Source of the DNA: Membranipora membranacea
Taxonomy: Eukaryota > Bryozoa > Gymnolaemata > Cheilostomatida > Membraniporidae
Assembly (NCBI GenBank): GCA_914767715.1
Contig: OU612067.1
Span: 29,114,162 to 29,178,161, forward strand
DNA length: 64,000 nt
Direction: 5' to 3'
Shown here one piece after another: positions 23,881 through 36,290 of this stretch. The translations under genes were made by a program, and so were the position numbers. The stretch's first letter is position 1, and every line of letters starts with the position of its first letter. The notes beneath the pieces are model-generated. The model worked only from the letters and a program-made list of their open reading frames with translations. It did not search any database and was not told where the DNA came from.

Positions 23881-24423
23881 CAGGATGGTAGAAGTTGTGT
23901 TCTGCAAGGATAACGTATATCCGTAAGCGATTGAGTTAATTCCCCTCAAGATTAAATTGTTTATAATGTGATGCTGTTTAAGCTTGTACGATGACCAAAT
24001 AATAGAGAACAGGAAAACAATTACAATAGACATTGATTCATATAGCTAAAGGTTGCAGACTAATATTAGTATTCTAACCCGGATTAGAGTGATTAGGTTC
24101 TCAGGCTATCATATATATCAGGATTGTTTAAATGGGTATCAGCACTTCATTCAATGAAGGTTTTCATTGGCCGGGGCTACCTATGAAGTGCTTTGTCCCA
24201 GTGACTGGGTGGTAACGATGTAGTGTGAACCTATTACCCATTGTGGATTAAATTAAACGGTATATAAATAAACTCAAGCAAGATACACATGAAATATTCA
24301 AACTAGCTGTGTCAATGTTGTCTTACATATAAGTCCCATCCCTCTCCTTCAATCCCCCCCTCCTACCTTGCTAAACACTTAGCTGGCCCTAAAGGCCAAC
24401 ATTATATACCACATATATCACTA

Positions 24424-24871
24424 TAGCCTGGGCAGGCTGTCAGGTCGGGGGTGGATGTGTGGGTAGGGGGACAGCCTGGGTGAATCCATATGGTGAGAAA
24501 AGACAACTCATAAACAAATTACAATAGTTGTGAATTCGGAATAAAATAAGAGTTGTCCCATTTTCTTCACTCCAGTCAGTCTCTACTAGCTAAGCCTAAG
24601 TGAGTTGTATTTTTACAAACCGTATGACATGCCAAATGAACAGGCAATCCCATGGGATAAGAAGAACAATCAAATGGCAAACCAAGGACTACTCCTTGGT
24701 TGGCCAAACTAACAAAGATATATGTGTTAGTTGGCTCTTGATCGTAAATCAGAATTTATAAAAATAGACAGGTCTGTGTTGTGGCCTTGAAGAGGTCACG
24801 ACGGATTCACCCAGGCTGCCCCCCCTCCCCACCCACCCACCCCTGACACAACAGACAGCCTGCCCAGGCTA
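24424..24871. mobile_element. 448-bp MITE-like element with about 65-bp inverted repeats
   Basis: The left arm begins tagcctgggcaggctgtc and the right arm ends with its mirror ctgcccaggcta. Both arms continue into matching G/C-rich text and ggattcacccaggct. The interior is AT-rich and non-coding. No clean target duplication was found, so the class is unknown. Confidence 0.6.
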
Positions 24872-25539
24872 GATCTCACTACATGTCACAATTTGTCAGT
24901 TTGGTGTGATTGACAGTCTTGTGTGCAGAGCTCATTGACTAAAAAGAAGTAATACCCTGTTTTGTAAATAAGTTCAATAAAATAAGTACCTGTGTGGATT
25001 GAGTTTCCTGTGTCAAGCTTCTGTGAAATGTCTACTGACAGGTCACATACTTTTCGCACTTATAAAAATCTAATAGATACACTTGATTACCCTTGTGATG
25101 CGTTAAATGCTGTATTACATGATACAATGAAACTGTATTTATATGGATCATTGATTCTGTAACAACTCTTTTCCAATCCTTATTATCCTCGAACTTGGAT
25201 TTTTTAAAGCACATTATCCATCGAATTTGGCAATGATGTTACAAATTATGCTCAGGAATGTTTATTTTGTTATTTGGTATGAGCCAATCTGTGTCTGATG
25301 TAGAGTTGCTAACATTTGGCACAAAGTGAGTCTTTCAAAGGAAGTAAAGACATTATTTTTGGCGCTTGGATGATTGTAAAAAAGATATAAATATAAACAT
25401 ACAGTCAGTGATTTATGAGAAAATAGAAAATTTCAGTTTTGATAATATGGGATTATAGCCTAGATTAGAATGAAGCCATAAACAAACAAACTCTCTCTTC
25501 TATTGCCTGCTGGAGAGAAAAGAGAATTGGTTAATGTGG
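24872..25539. other. Intergenic, no gene recognised
   Basis: The stretch 5' of caspase paralogue 1 (23881-25539, apart from the MITE) shows no further coding exon that could be joined confidently to the gene. Confidence 0.3.
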
Positions 25540-25763
25540 TTGGTGCTATGTAAGAAACAGATTGTATGGCTGCCTCTAAAGAGAGACGCAAGGTGCCCTA
25601 AATCCTCATGCTGAGAATGTGATATATCCTAGAAAACTAGATTGCATACTAGAAGTGTGAAGCCATAAATCCTCCTGAACTGGGTGTGCAGAAAGCTGAA
25701 AATGGCACTTATCAACCATTGGCAGTACCACTTTGATCTTAGCCAATACTCTGAGAAGCAGTG
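25540..25763 (-). repeat. Dispersed minus-strand copy of the U2-like repeat
   Basis: The reverse complement reads gcttctcagagtattggctaagatcaaagtg and follows the 19.5-20.2 kb units to the end, including ctagttttctag and the terminal agaggcagcc hairpin half. It is more diverged, with hairpin pairing partly lost, so it is an older copy. It stands alone and in the opposite orientation, which argues that the family disperses. Confidence 0.65.
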
Positions 25764-26970
25764 GTTGTTATGGTTTGTAACTTAACGGGGCAAGCTGACA
25801 CACTGGATGTGTACTTAAAACTTGCCGTTAAATATTTAGATTTAGATTTATTAGGTATTTTTGTCAATGACAAAATACAATTACTAGTTGGTACAAGTTT
25901 ATACTAGTTGGTTGATTTACAAATCCTAATTATTGTAAAAATTGTTATCCTCCTGGGGAAAGGTAGAACAAAAAAAACTAGATCTGTTCAAAAGTATCAT
26001 AACTGGAAACAAGTTCCCGCTAACAAGAGTTATCAGCATTCAGTACACCACAACTCCCATTCTACTGAGTTTGATCTGACCAACTGATATTTGTTATAAG
26101 TTATTGATTGAGGAGGTTATCTTGGCCAGTCCCATTTTTAACCAGTCAAAACTTAATTGCTGTTACCTCTCAAACATTGTAACAGGACATACTGACTCTC
26201 GTGATCTGACTGGGCATGTATCATTACCACAAAGTAGATGTCGCAAGGCAAAGTATGCATAATGCGTGACTTTAATTAGCTCATGTGCAAGGACAATGAG
26301 TTTAGTTTGGGTTCTGATTGCAATTTTGGTCAGGGAGAATGAGATATCCCCTGCATGGAATGCCAATAAAATTACCTCATAATAACAATAGAAGATGACA
26401 CTTGCACATTGGGAGCACACCACCAGAGCAGGTAGCCAATCAGATGGCTTCGGAATTCCGAGTCTCAATTTTGCAGAGATCAGCCCATGCCCAGAGCTGA
26501 GCATGCGCAGAATGCTATCAGGAAGAATTCAGGCAGATGTACTCCGGCTATCTTTTGCAAAGAAAAGCAGGTGCAAGCTTGCAGGCTTAGAATGAGTAGG
26601 CCTATATATCAAATATTTATGTGTGTAGGGAGAAGATAAATAAGGCTCAATTTATTTATGTATGAAGCTTTGTTTCGGGCAGAGTATTTAAAAATTACTG
26701 GTCTTTATGAAAAGAAAAAGTAGAGAGCTGTAAAGAATAAACATCAATTATTAGGAAAGACTTCAATTGACAGTTCACTTATTCAGTCACCCGGCAAGTG
26801 ATGAGTGGGTCTTATATCTCAGTTTTGTACGGGTAGATAGTTTCTTACTAGAGTTTTTCACTGTGCTTGTGGGTCTGGACTGGGGAGCTGATTTGTGTTT
26901 GAGTGCAGTTATGTGCAGGCAGCTGTTATCATTTTGCAGAATCCTAGATATATACTATTTATATTGCTCA
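25764..26970. other. Intergenic, no gene recognised
   Basis: No feature could be supported on either strand beyond short random frames. Confidence 0.25.
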
Positions 26971-26974
26971 TTCA

Positions 26975-27480
26975 TCAGATGTAGAATTTTGGGGTATATT
27001 GCAGTATGTCAATATGTCTGTGTCTGGTTTGATGATACTGAGCGCTAGATTTTCTAATTGCTCTATTTTCAATTGCTGAGTATGTGTCAGCAATTTAAAC
27101 CATGCAGGTGATGCGTTCAGAATCGTAGGTCTAATACAGTTTGATGAAGGTCCGCAGCATGTCAAGTTGAATGCCTGATCTTTTTTTAGGTCTAGCAGAG
27201 TGTAGATTAGCTTTCTAACTTTTTGTCTATGTTGTCAACATACTCTTTGAAGGTTGTCTGCTTGTTAACAGTCAGTCCCAAAAGATATGCATTGTGTTCT
27301 GTGGTTATCTACTCTTCTTGCACGGGGAAATTCCCAGATTTGGGTACATGGTGATTGTGGATAGTACTGAGGTTGATGTTAAACCAAATTTTTGGATAAG
27401 CTATAATGTAATGCTCGTCACACCAGTGTAACACCTGATCAATGGTGTTCTGTAGATTGAATGCGCTGTTTGCGATTCAC
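26975..27480 (-). mobile_element. Degenerate LINE RT C-terminal fragment
   Basis: The minus-strand translation has LGLTVNKQTTFKEYVDNI followed, after stops and shifts, by SSNCIRPTILNASPAWF and THTQQLKIEQLENLALSII. This order is the normal post-YADD region of an animal LINE ORF2. Several stop codons make it non-functional. Confidence 0.65.
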
Positions 27481-29764
27481 ATATTATCTATAAACTATTC
27501 CAATTAACCATTGACGGTATTCAGAGACTTTAAGTTTGTCTCAAGCCTTGTTCATAGAATACCGTCGACATTTGAAATCTCAAATTTCCATCTGAACAAG
27601 TACATTACATACTTCATAGCCAAAAACAAACTTGATCCAGCACCTACATTAGTTACAAGACATCACCAACCGACAAGCAGTAAATCATTTACCTTTGTTT
27701 ACTAACCATTAAAACTGACAGTGGTGTTGGGGAGCCCCAGCGGTCCCCAGCGACGTTGGGGTAAGAGTTTTTGGTGTTGGAGTAGGCCCAACGCTCCATA
27801 ATCAGCGTATGGGTGGGTTAGACTGCACTGAATGTCCATTCTGACACATTTTTCCTCTCTTATTTCGTGTTGTCAAGGACCATTACTAGGACGTTTTATT
27901 CCAGTCTCCTTTTCCAAATCTTTTATTTTGAACATGTTTTCTGAAATTATTACCATTCACCCACAAGATTGATCTGTTGTGTGTTCATCTGAATTTTGGC
28001 CAGGTCAGTCAAAGGTCATAGCTTCAAATCCACATGTCTACAGTTTTTGATAGGGAGAGTGCACATTTGAGTCATTCTATTCTATAGAAATAATCCTATA
28101 TTCTCGCTAAAGCAAATTTCAAGCTCAGTGGTGATTCCATGATTGTCCATGCTTTTCCTGTTTTTTCAATGGAATAACAACTATCTCTTCTGAATTTCAA
28201 TTCTCCAAGACTACACAGTGGATGTGGTCCTGACCAATAGATTAGGCTTGTTTGGTGGGTGGATAGAGGTAACAGTGTTGAGAAGTTAGAGTTTCTCCCT
28301 CACTCTCACTCTTCTTACTCTCTCATTCATCCACCCCAGGAGTTGTCTAGGGCAAACTGTGCCCTATTCAATCCAGACTAATAGACATCATCATACTTAT
28401 GTTCTAACTGGTTGTCTCTGTGAGTGATACAACTTCCATGAGTTATTAAAAACTTGCAGGCACGCTATGCCTAGCAGGTGTTTGTAATGAGGAATGAGGA
28501 AGAGTTGGTTATTTAAAGGGCATGTTCATTTTAAGAAGGTGATCTTAGTGGGATGGGATGGAAATATCAGCATGGCATGATTTCTATCCACCATAGCAAA
28601 TCAGTCAAAGCAAGCTTGTAAGGGGATTATCATATGTAAAATGGATGACATAATTTCACTGTGAGATGGTTAGATTTGCTCCATTTTGCTCCCGCATGTG
28701 AAAAATATTCAAGCGCAGGAGGGCGCTCTGTCTCACCCACCCCGGCAGGGTTGGAGTAAGAAATATTTTCTCTCAACACCCCTGGACACAGATATATTGA
28801 GCAACATCAAAATTTAGGAGATAGATCCACCCAAGGGTACTGAGAGCTGGCAAATCCATCATGTAAGCTAATCCATTGGCTTTCAAACAAATGATTCCTC
28901 CAGCACCAAAAGAAAGGACGTAAACAGAGTTCCATATCTCCCCAAACTGTTAAGTAGGAAAGCTAAGCTGTTACTATCACCTTTCCACAAGAATCAACTA
29001 AGACAATACTGTTGGTGCATGGAATCAAACTTAAACCCCACATATCACAAGTCCCTGACCTAAGAATCCCAACCTCTAGAGATATGAATTATTAATACCC
29101 AGTGTCTAAAGCACACAATGATCATTTTGCAATTTCTATATACAACAATTTTCTGAATAAACAACCAGGATGGAGGTCCGAAATACCCATACATCAGGTT
29201 GTGGTTTCCGATCTACTGAGCAGATAAACTGGGAATTTCGAAGTGATCCTCTTCAATAATGATTAATAGCCAAAAATCCAAGTGATATACATTATATAAG
29301 AGAAGCCAACCTTACCTAGTGTCAAGGGAGTTTCAGAAAAGGCTTGATGAGGAGTTGCCCCCCCCCCTCCAACAATGTAAGCGCATTAATCTCAACAAAG
29401 GACAGCCTGGCCATTTATTATATTGCACTAAGTTAATTGTATAAATGATAAAAGATACGGCATTAAAAATGATGAGTTTTTTTAAATTTTCAAAGTTAAT
29501 AGAAACCAAACCTGAAAGCCACAATACTGTGTTACTCAACACAAACTGTTAGTTATTGAATAACACACTTTTCTATCGATCCATTGGAAATTAAGTAGTT
29601 TAGAACCTTGAAGTAGTTTCTTCACCTGCCTAAGGTAAAAAAACTTTTTCAATGTTAACAGACAAGTAAAACATATTATATAACATAAAACACACTGGAC
29701 AACTTTTTTTCAAAGGTTAACCTTTTGGACATGAAAACGTCCAGATTTGTAGAACACCTTTGAC
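27481..29764. other. Intergenic, no gene recognised
   Basis: No coding exon, RNA gene or clear transposon end was recognised over 2.3 kb. There is a short poly-C run near 29360. Confidence 0.25.
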
Positions 29765-32700
29765 ATGCTAGGGACAGAGGAATTTGAACTAGAGAGAATG
29801 AGTCTGGCCTTCAAAGTTGATCTGAACTCCGGAGTCTGTTCTTCCCCGTACTATTCTCTGATTTTCAGGACAGCTTTAGTATGCATCTCGTGTATGTCCG
29901 TTTTGCCTGATTAAGCTGTTGAGCAATTGCATCAGTGTAAGCACCTCGTTTCGGAAATCTGCCTCTTACCGAGGAAAAGAAAAGCAGGGTGTGAGGCCTC
30001 TCTAGGACAATATGTGTGTTATCTGCAGGAGAGCATCTCATAGCCATGTCATCATCACAGTTACTCTGTACATCTCCAGACTGCTGACAGGCTTGCACCA
30101 GCATTACCTACAATAATTGAATTTTGTAGCATAACATTTTCAAAAACAGAATGTATAGCAGAATATGTAATAGATCCTCAACTTGCCTCAAAACCACAGA
30201 ATGAGAACTATTCTTCCAATGTAGGAGAATTTTGTACACATGCACTAGAAGGCAACAAACACAATTTCATTTTGTACATACCATTGGCAGGTCAGCAGAA
30301 ATCTTTCTTGAGAACTAGAAGAGTACATCATTGATAACAATAAAACCATCACCATCATCACATTTCAGTTTTCCTGCACATCCATGAGACATGATACACC
30401 ATCAGCAGCGAGCAGCTGACAGCTGACTTTAGTCCTTCATCTATAAGCTTACTGAGCTGTACTTTAGTTGTCCATTTCCCTCTGATGCTCTGACAGCCTA
30501 CAGCTTCTAATCGCGGCTGTAGATGATCTGCTTCTTCTACGGCTCCATGTTGAGATACTGGATTGTATAGGATCAATGCTATTGGTTTGTTTGTTGCTGT
30601 AATATGAAATAGGGTTTCAACCTTGGCAGAGAGGAAAAGAGGCTACAGGAAAACTTATAGAGCTTCATTGCAGCTCTCTGTTGTTATTCACAGGATGTAG
30701 TTATGGGAACCTATTTTTTCACCCGTGAGTAAAAAAGGATTGTAACTGGTGGTTCTAGTAAGGCTGTAAAGGATATACTTCTGTGCCAAATTATCTACAT
30801 GAAACTGAATTGCAACGTCGATTTTAAATGGAAACAGCTACTAGCTCAGACTAATCTTTTGCCTTTGCCTTAGTTTACTGCTGAAGAAATGCAATCGGCC
30901 ACACAGTGAAATATATACTTGGCCATGTTTTAAGCTTCATGCTAATTCTTTTTTACAAAGCTGATCTCATATACTGAACTTATTGGTCCATCTGTTTACC
31001 TACCTATCTATCCATCTGCCTAGAGAATAATGGTTCTAAAAATCACACCAATGACTCAGGTAGGGAATGTCACTGGATACACTTAACAATACCATTCGAT
31101 TTTAACATTGCATGTCCAGATATAACTCCAAGTTACACACACACAAGTAGATATCCTTACTTGAGTGCAAATTATATCCTCATCCCGATAAACATCAATA
31201 TAACTAAATCTAGGTCTTTAACCCCCGAGCCCAACACAAATCAACTTTGTGAAAGGAAGAGAGAGTGCCATTCGCAAAATGATCTTATGGTCCTGCCTCA
31301 AAGGATAAGAATATGACAAATTGTACCCAGAACCGAATTTACCAGAATTACTGCTGGTGGCAGATAATGAGCTTTAAAGACAAAAGTGTCTAGTCCTTTA
31401 ATTCACTGCACCCTAAAGAGTTTTTAGATAAAGTGTGTTTTGAAGCTAATGGAAACATTATCACACTGACAAATACCGCCTACAGCATCGCGGCACTAAA
31501 TTTTCATACATTTTAATTAGGGCTGTGCAAGATTAAAGAAAATTGATCTTAATCTTAAACTTCACTTGTCCAGGTAATCTGCGATCACTCTTACTTTTTA
31601 TCTTCCCATCTACTATCTAGTTACTTTATATATGCAGTCTTGTCTAACCATAAGGTAACCACTACTTGATTGATGTTAGACCAAGGAAGAGTCAAAAATG
31701 TGTATTTTGCTCAGCTTCATGCCCATTATTATCAAATCAATCACCTAAAACCTATTCTGCAGAATCCATTCAACCTTACATCAAACACAACTCAAGCACT
31801 AAATGTACCTTATACAAAATAAGAGTCTGTTATCCATTCCCCTGAAGTTGTGTTGCATTTATTCCTTAAGTATTTCTATTAAATTTCACAAAATAACTTC
31901 CTAATATCCTGGACATATCACTCTTTTTGTTTTGTCAGCCAAGAGCAAAGCAGGAAAGGCCAGGAAATAAGCTTAAACAAAACTAGTTAATTACTATGAA
32001 ACTCCAATAGTAAAAAAAATTCAGCTGAGGAACCGAACAACTTTGATGAGTGGTTTGCAGGACCAGCCCAGCCAAAATACCATTACATTTTCTGCGTTAG
32101 TTGGATGACTGATGGCAATTCGGAATGGTTTGACTTTTCTTGGTCCCTTTCATGTTTCTTTGTTATGAGATTTAATAGTGCACTTCTTTCGTTCAGTCAA
32201 CTGATTGTTTACTTTTAACTACAATTTCAATGTGTTTCTATCATAGGCCAGTGTAACATCAAAGTAAGATTACAAAGATTAATCTTATTGACCTTACTAT
32301 TGTCATAATCGCATTAATCTTCTAAATAACCGAATTATTCACAGCCCTAATTATAATTACTTATTGAAGCCTATTTACTCAAGATACTCTCCTCTCTGTA
32401 CACACTCTGACTGGTACTGATATTCTCTCAGTAGTGCTGCTGTGTCTATGTGTCCTCTTATCTCAGCCTGACGGATAAGAGGCATACCAGCCCTCTGTTC
32501 AGACATGGTCTGTACCTGCTGATCAGCTGTCAGACAGCCCAGTATACTGACTTTGTGCGGCCCACCAATGCTGCAAGATGTAGAGGCGTGCCTGAAACCA
32601 GCAGCAGACTCATTCTATCCGCTGACTCTGCAGATTTGAGAAGCGTACTGAGTATCTCTGTGTGAGATCTGAGTGCTGCATTGCGCAGTGGTGTGAGTTC

Positions 32701-32864
32701 CTGGAAGTACTTCTTCTTTAGTAAATATATCTTTCGCTGATGAAGAAAGAGAAAGCAAATATGTGAGCTCTTTCTATCTCAGGTAACTTGGCACCAAATT
32801 AATCACAATACTCCCTAACCATATCCATCAGACGCTGCTCTGTTGACACTGATGATGATGCCAT
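29765..32864 (-). pseudogene. Caspase-like paralogue 2, pseudogene
   Basis: Three homologous exon positions are recognisable on the minus strand: N-terminal 32864-32385, p20 30596-30282 and p10-like 30107-29765. Lesions: a TAA stop about 22 codons after the start; frameshifts in the ankyrin exon; a mutated 5' splice site at its end (tTGAG where the others have GTGAG or GTGTG); the p20 exon is 315 nt instead of 317, shifting the frame just before the catalytic SHG; a CAG-to-TAG change further on; and a shift in the last exon after the AQQLNQA stretch. The QACQQS motif survives. Similarity to paralogue 3 is closer than to paralogue 1. No function is likely. Confidence 0.85.
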
Positions 32865-33469
32865 CCCTATATCTATCAGTTATACCCTACAATTATAATG
32901 ACCGTCCCAATCCCAATGGAATCTCCCCTGATTTAGTGAGAAGTCTCTCTGTTGTGATGATCTTGTGGTGCGTGGCTATGGCTATTACAACAACTGATGA
33001 AAATAAGTGAAACCTAATGGCATTGTCATGTTGTGAGGATTTCTTTTGGTTTGTTCCTTTTGTTAGTAACAGATAATTGACTACCGAAAATTGACGCAAT
33101 GCACGCCCCATTGTTGGATATGGTGATCTTATGATGATAATGTCAGACAAACCTCAATGCATGAGTACCTAACAAAAGGTGATTAGCTAACTATTGCACA
33201 TTTCGGCGATATGATCTTATTTTATCTACCCATCATATGGGCGTGATATGGAAATGCCTCAGCTTCTGTTGCTCTAAATCCAAAATAATTACTTTTAACT
33301 TCTTATGAAAATATTTGGACTGCTAAAAATATCCCATTAAAGTGAATGTTTTCTGATCAACTTATCATATATAAGTAAGTGTGTATAGGTAACTGATTAT
33401 TTGACTTTTGCTCTCCAAGCTTCTCTGAATTTATCAAGTTTTATATCAGTATAGGCACATAATAACAGC
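32865..33469. other. Intergenic, no gene recognised
   Basis: This is the upstream side of the caspase pseudogene. No exon or repeat was recognised. Confidence 0.25.
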
Positions 33470-33818
33470 CTACTGTATCAACATTGATCGTAGAACACTA
33501 TTAAGCATAGGAAGGAAGTCTAAAACCATCCAAAAGACACTCTGGAGCACTAAATACAAGGATTTAGTGAAAGCACAATCACCTGAGATTTTGCGGAGTA
33601 AAATAAGAGGCAAAAGATCAGGCACCAGGAACAGAGTAAGAGTGTCAAAATACCATGGCAAGATCAAGTCAGCATTACCTAGCATCTATCTCTCAAATGT
33701 GAATAGACTTTACAACAAGGTAGATCATCTGGAGGCCATAGTGACATCAAAATTCCTCCAGAATTGCTGTGTGTTAGCCTTGACTGAAACATGGCTCACT
33801 GAAAATCATTTAGACAGT
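33470..33818 (+). mobile_element. LINE 5' fragment: start of AP endonuclease domain
   Basis: A plus-strand frame codes for a basic stretch (RGKRSGTRNRVRV), then LPSIYLSNVNRLYNKVDHLE and CVLALTETWLTENHLDS. This is the standard beginning of the endonuclease domain of L2/CR1-like LINE ORF2 proteins (the TETWL motif holds the catalytic Glu). It stops exactly where the 5' LTR begins at 33819. The later endonuclease residues are not found next to it. Confidence 0.7.
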
Positions 33819-34471
33819 TGTCAGTACCAAAAATGGGCACTTGAGATATGTAGTTATATTCAGCCAGCCGCAGAAGTCAGAGGGTACAGATAGAGATGGA
33901 AACAAATGCACCCAGTAACATCCATGGTATTTTGTAGTCACAAGCATACACAACGAGCAGAGAGACGCAGAAGTAATCCATCAAAGATGTAGCGAAGATA
34001 ACCGCAGCATGCTAATCCGGTCAGAAAATAGGAATTCCAGTGACGCAGTAATCAGGTTTTCCAACACGTCATAGTACCAAGTACCAAGTAATCTCCAGGG
34101 TGACACAGAAGTAATTAACCAGGAAGTAACAACAACAAAGTCAGCCCAAAAATAGAACAACAAATTCCAGAGGGTAGACTGAGGAACAGCAGCAATATAC
34201 CACGTGATGTGACCACAGAACGGTTTCATATAACAAAGCCACAAGAGACACTTATCCACTAATCCGCCGACAGCTAATCAAACGACAACAAGCAGAGTCA
34301 GCACAAAAATCGGCACCTATATAAAGGCTGAAATTTTGAACAGTAAATTAGTACAGTTTAATTCTTTGAGCAGCACAGTCAACTTTTTACATAGCTAGTA
34401 AAAGACATTATATTTTGATTTAATAAATACAAGTTTTAAATCAAAGATCTTTGTTGGAACTTTTGTTAACA
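33819..34471 (+). repeat. 5' LTR of the 33.8-44.8 kb retroelement
   Basis: It starts TGTCAGTACC and matches the 3' LTR from 44085 with only about 1% differences up to 34304. Beyond that it has features expected of R/U5: a TATATAAA box at 34318-34325 and an AATAAA signal at 34422-34427. The end at about 34471 (..taaca) is inferred, because the 3' copy lacks this part. It begins directly after LINE endonuclease sequence. Confidence 0.75.
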
Positions 34472-36290
34472 CTAAAGTGGAGTCTAAGGACCAATATAAA
34501 CTGTGAGTATCATTTGAATTACATTATCATTTTTTTTATAAGTATCAAGACAATAAATAATAACTTTAGTGAATATACTGTTGTAATTGATTTCTATGCA
34601 TATAGTAATTTGCAAAGTAATTAGGGACAGTTCGTCAGGTACTCAGACGTTAGGTCATATTCACTAAGAGTTTATAAGGCAATTTTGCAATCAACTAAAG
34701 TAAGTCGTTGTTAATTGTTACTATAACAACACTCTGAAACAGGATTCAAAATTAACTTTAGGAGGTTTAATCATTGTGACCCACCATAAACGCATGTAAT
34801 TCGCGTAGGTGCTCATATCAAAGTCGGAAATCATTGTGACCCACCATAAACGCATGTAATTCGCGTAGGTGCTCATATCAAAGTCGTAAATCATTGTGAT
34901 CCACCATAAACGCATGTAATTCGCGTAGGTGCTCATATCAAAGTCGGAAATCATTGTGACCCACCATAAACGCAGGTATTTCGCGTAGGTGCTCATATCA
35001 AAGTCGGAAATCATTGTGACCCACCATAAACGCATGTAATTCGCGTAGGTGCTCATATCAAAGTCGGAAATCATTGTGACCCACCATGAACGCAGGTATT
35101 TCGCGTAGGTGCTCATATCAAGTCGGAAATCATCTTAGAAGTATCATTGGGAACTATTGTTAAAGCAGAACAAAATTAATTAGTATTCATATTTGCTTGG
35201 GGGTTAAATAGATTAAGTTTCGGAATAATAGTTTAGGATTAGATTCTTGTGTTTTAAAGAAGTAGGACGCTACCGATTTAAGATAAGATACCTCTAATCT
35301 GTGAAACATTAATTCAACATTGAATATAGAAATTGAACATTAATTTTAGAGTGACCACAGACTGATACCTCTTTCTCTCACTAGAAATTGGGTTGGAGTC
35401 TTTAGCTAATTTAACTTGGCTAAGAGGCCTGTGATACTGATACACCGCCTTGATTACCTGATTGGGCTTCCAGGCACTATACAGAGATCAAGTAGGTGCT
35501 CATAATTAAAATCAGTCACCTAAGTTGAATAACAAAAAATATCAAACGTACCTGAACACATTCATAAATATCGATTGTGTCCCATTAACATCTAAGGACT
35601 ATATTGACTTTGTGGTGTAAGAGCATTGTCTCGAAACTCATCAAGAGTTTTACTGTTAGAACAAGACAGGGGTCTTAGCAGGTTATCGGTAGGAACCTTT
35701 CTTAAACAACTTGAAGGCAACTTCTAGTGAAGCTAAGAAGAGGTCAGGCTCAATAACAACCCCGTAGTAAATTGCTTTGTGGAGTAGTGGGAACCAGCTG
35801 TTCGTCACTAGAAATTAATAGGTTAAATACCTCGTACTCACCAGAGTGCTAGCATTACCAATTGGAACCACGTTTTAATAGATTTGAGCGATCCTGTCTT
35901 TCTTCAGTGCATGAAAGAGGAGGTAACTCCAAATTAGAACTACAAATAAATTACACAATAAAGTGACATTTTGAAGTGTCCGGAGTGCAAGATTTAAAAC
36001 CATAACTACAAACATAGTTAGAACCAATTTATAAGTAGGACGGTTATAGAACAACTATACATACTAATAGTACAAGCAGGACGACAATTTCCGTTCCTCA
36101 CAGCTGTAGGTTTTGTGTAGATTGAACAGGGGATCGCCCGTTTCTAAGTGTTGTTATAGGTAATAATTAATTAGCGTTAATCGTTATGAAGTAATTAATA
36201 GTAAATTTTTTTCATTAGTGTGAAAAATAAGTGTTTCTTTTGATTTAAGTTAATTTGTTCATTTTCCTTTTCTATATATTTCAATTCAGC
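34472..36290 (+). other. Long untranslated leader of the retroelement
   Basis: This 1.8-kb stretch between LTR and the main frame carries no coding of its own. A possible primer-binding site starts at TGG 34478, but no tRNA could be matched to it. A pyrimidine tract ending ttcaattcag lies directly before the main ATG at 36291, so the leader could be spliced. A weak extra piece of the 60-bp unit (gtaggtgctcat) occurs near 35491. Confidence 0.55.
34771..35129 (+). repeat. Six tandem 60-bp repeats in the retroelement leader
   Basis: Units begin at 34771, 34831, 34891, 34951, 35011 and 35071, each exactly 60 bp (the last is one base short), with only one to four differences between units. The core reads cattgtgacccaccataaacgca then gtaggtgctcatatcaaag. 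Because 60 is a multiple of three, the opposite strand stays open by chance. The placement recalls the Su(Hw) insulator array in the Drosophila gypsy leader, but this is analogy only. Confidence 0.9.

Noticed and set aside
34478..34492. Primer-binding site TGGAGTCTAAGG...
   Set aside because: It starts with TGG, but I could not match the rest to any tRNA 3' end, and it lies six bases past the inferred LTR end. Kept only as a possibility.
34721..35116. 131-residue minus-strand frame with a 20-residue repeat
   Set aside because: It exists only because the leader repeat unit is 60 bp, a multiple of three. It lies antisense in the retroelement leader and has no start context or domain.
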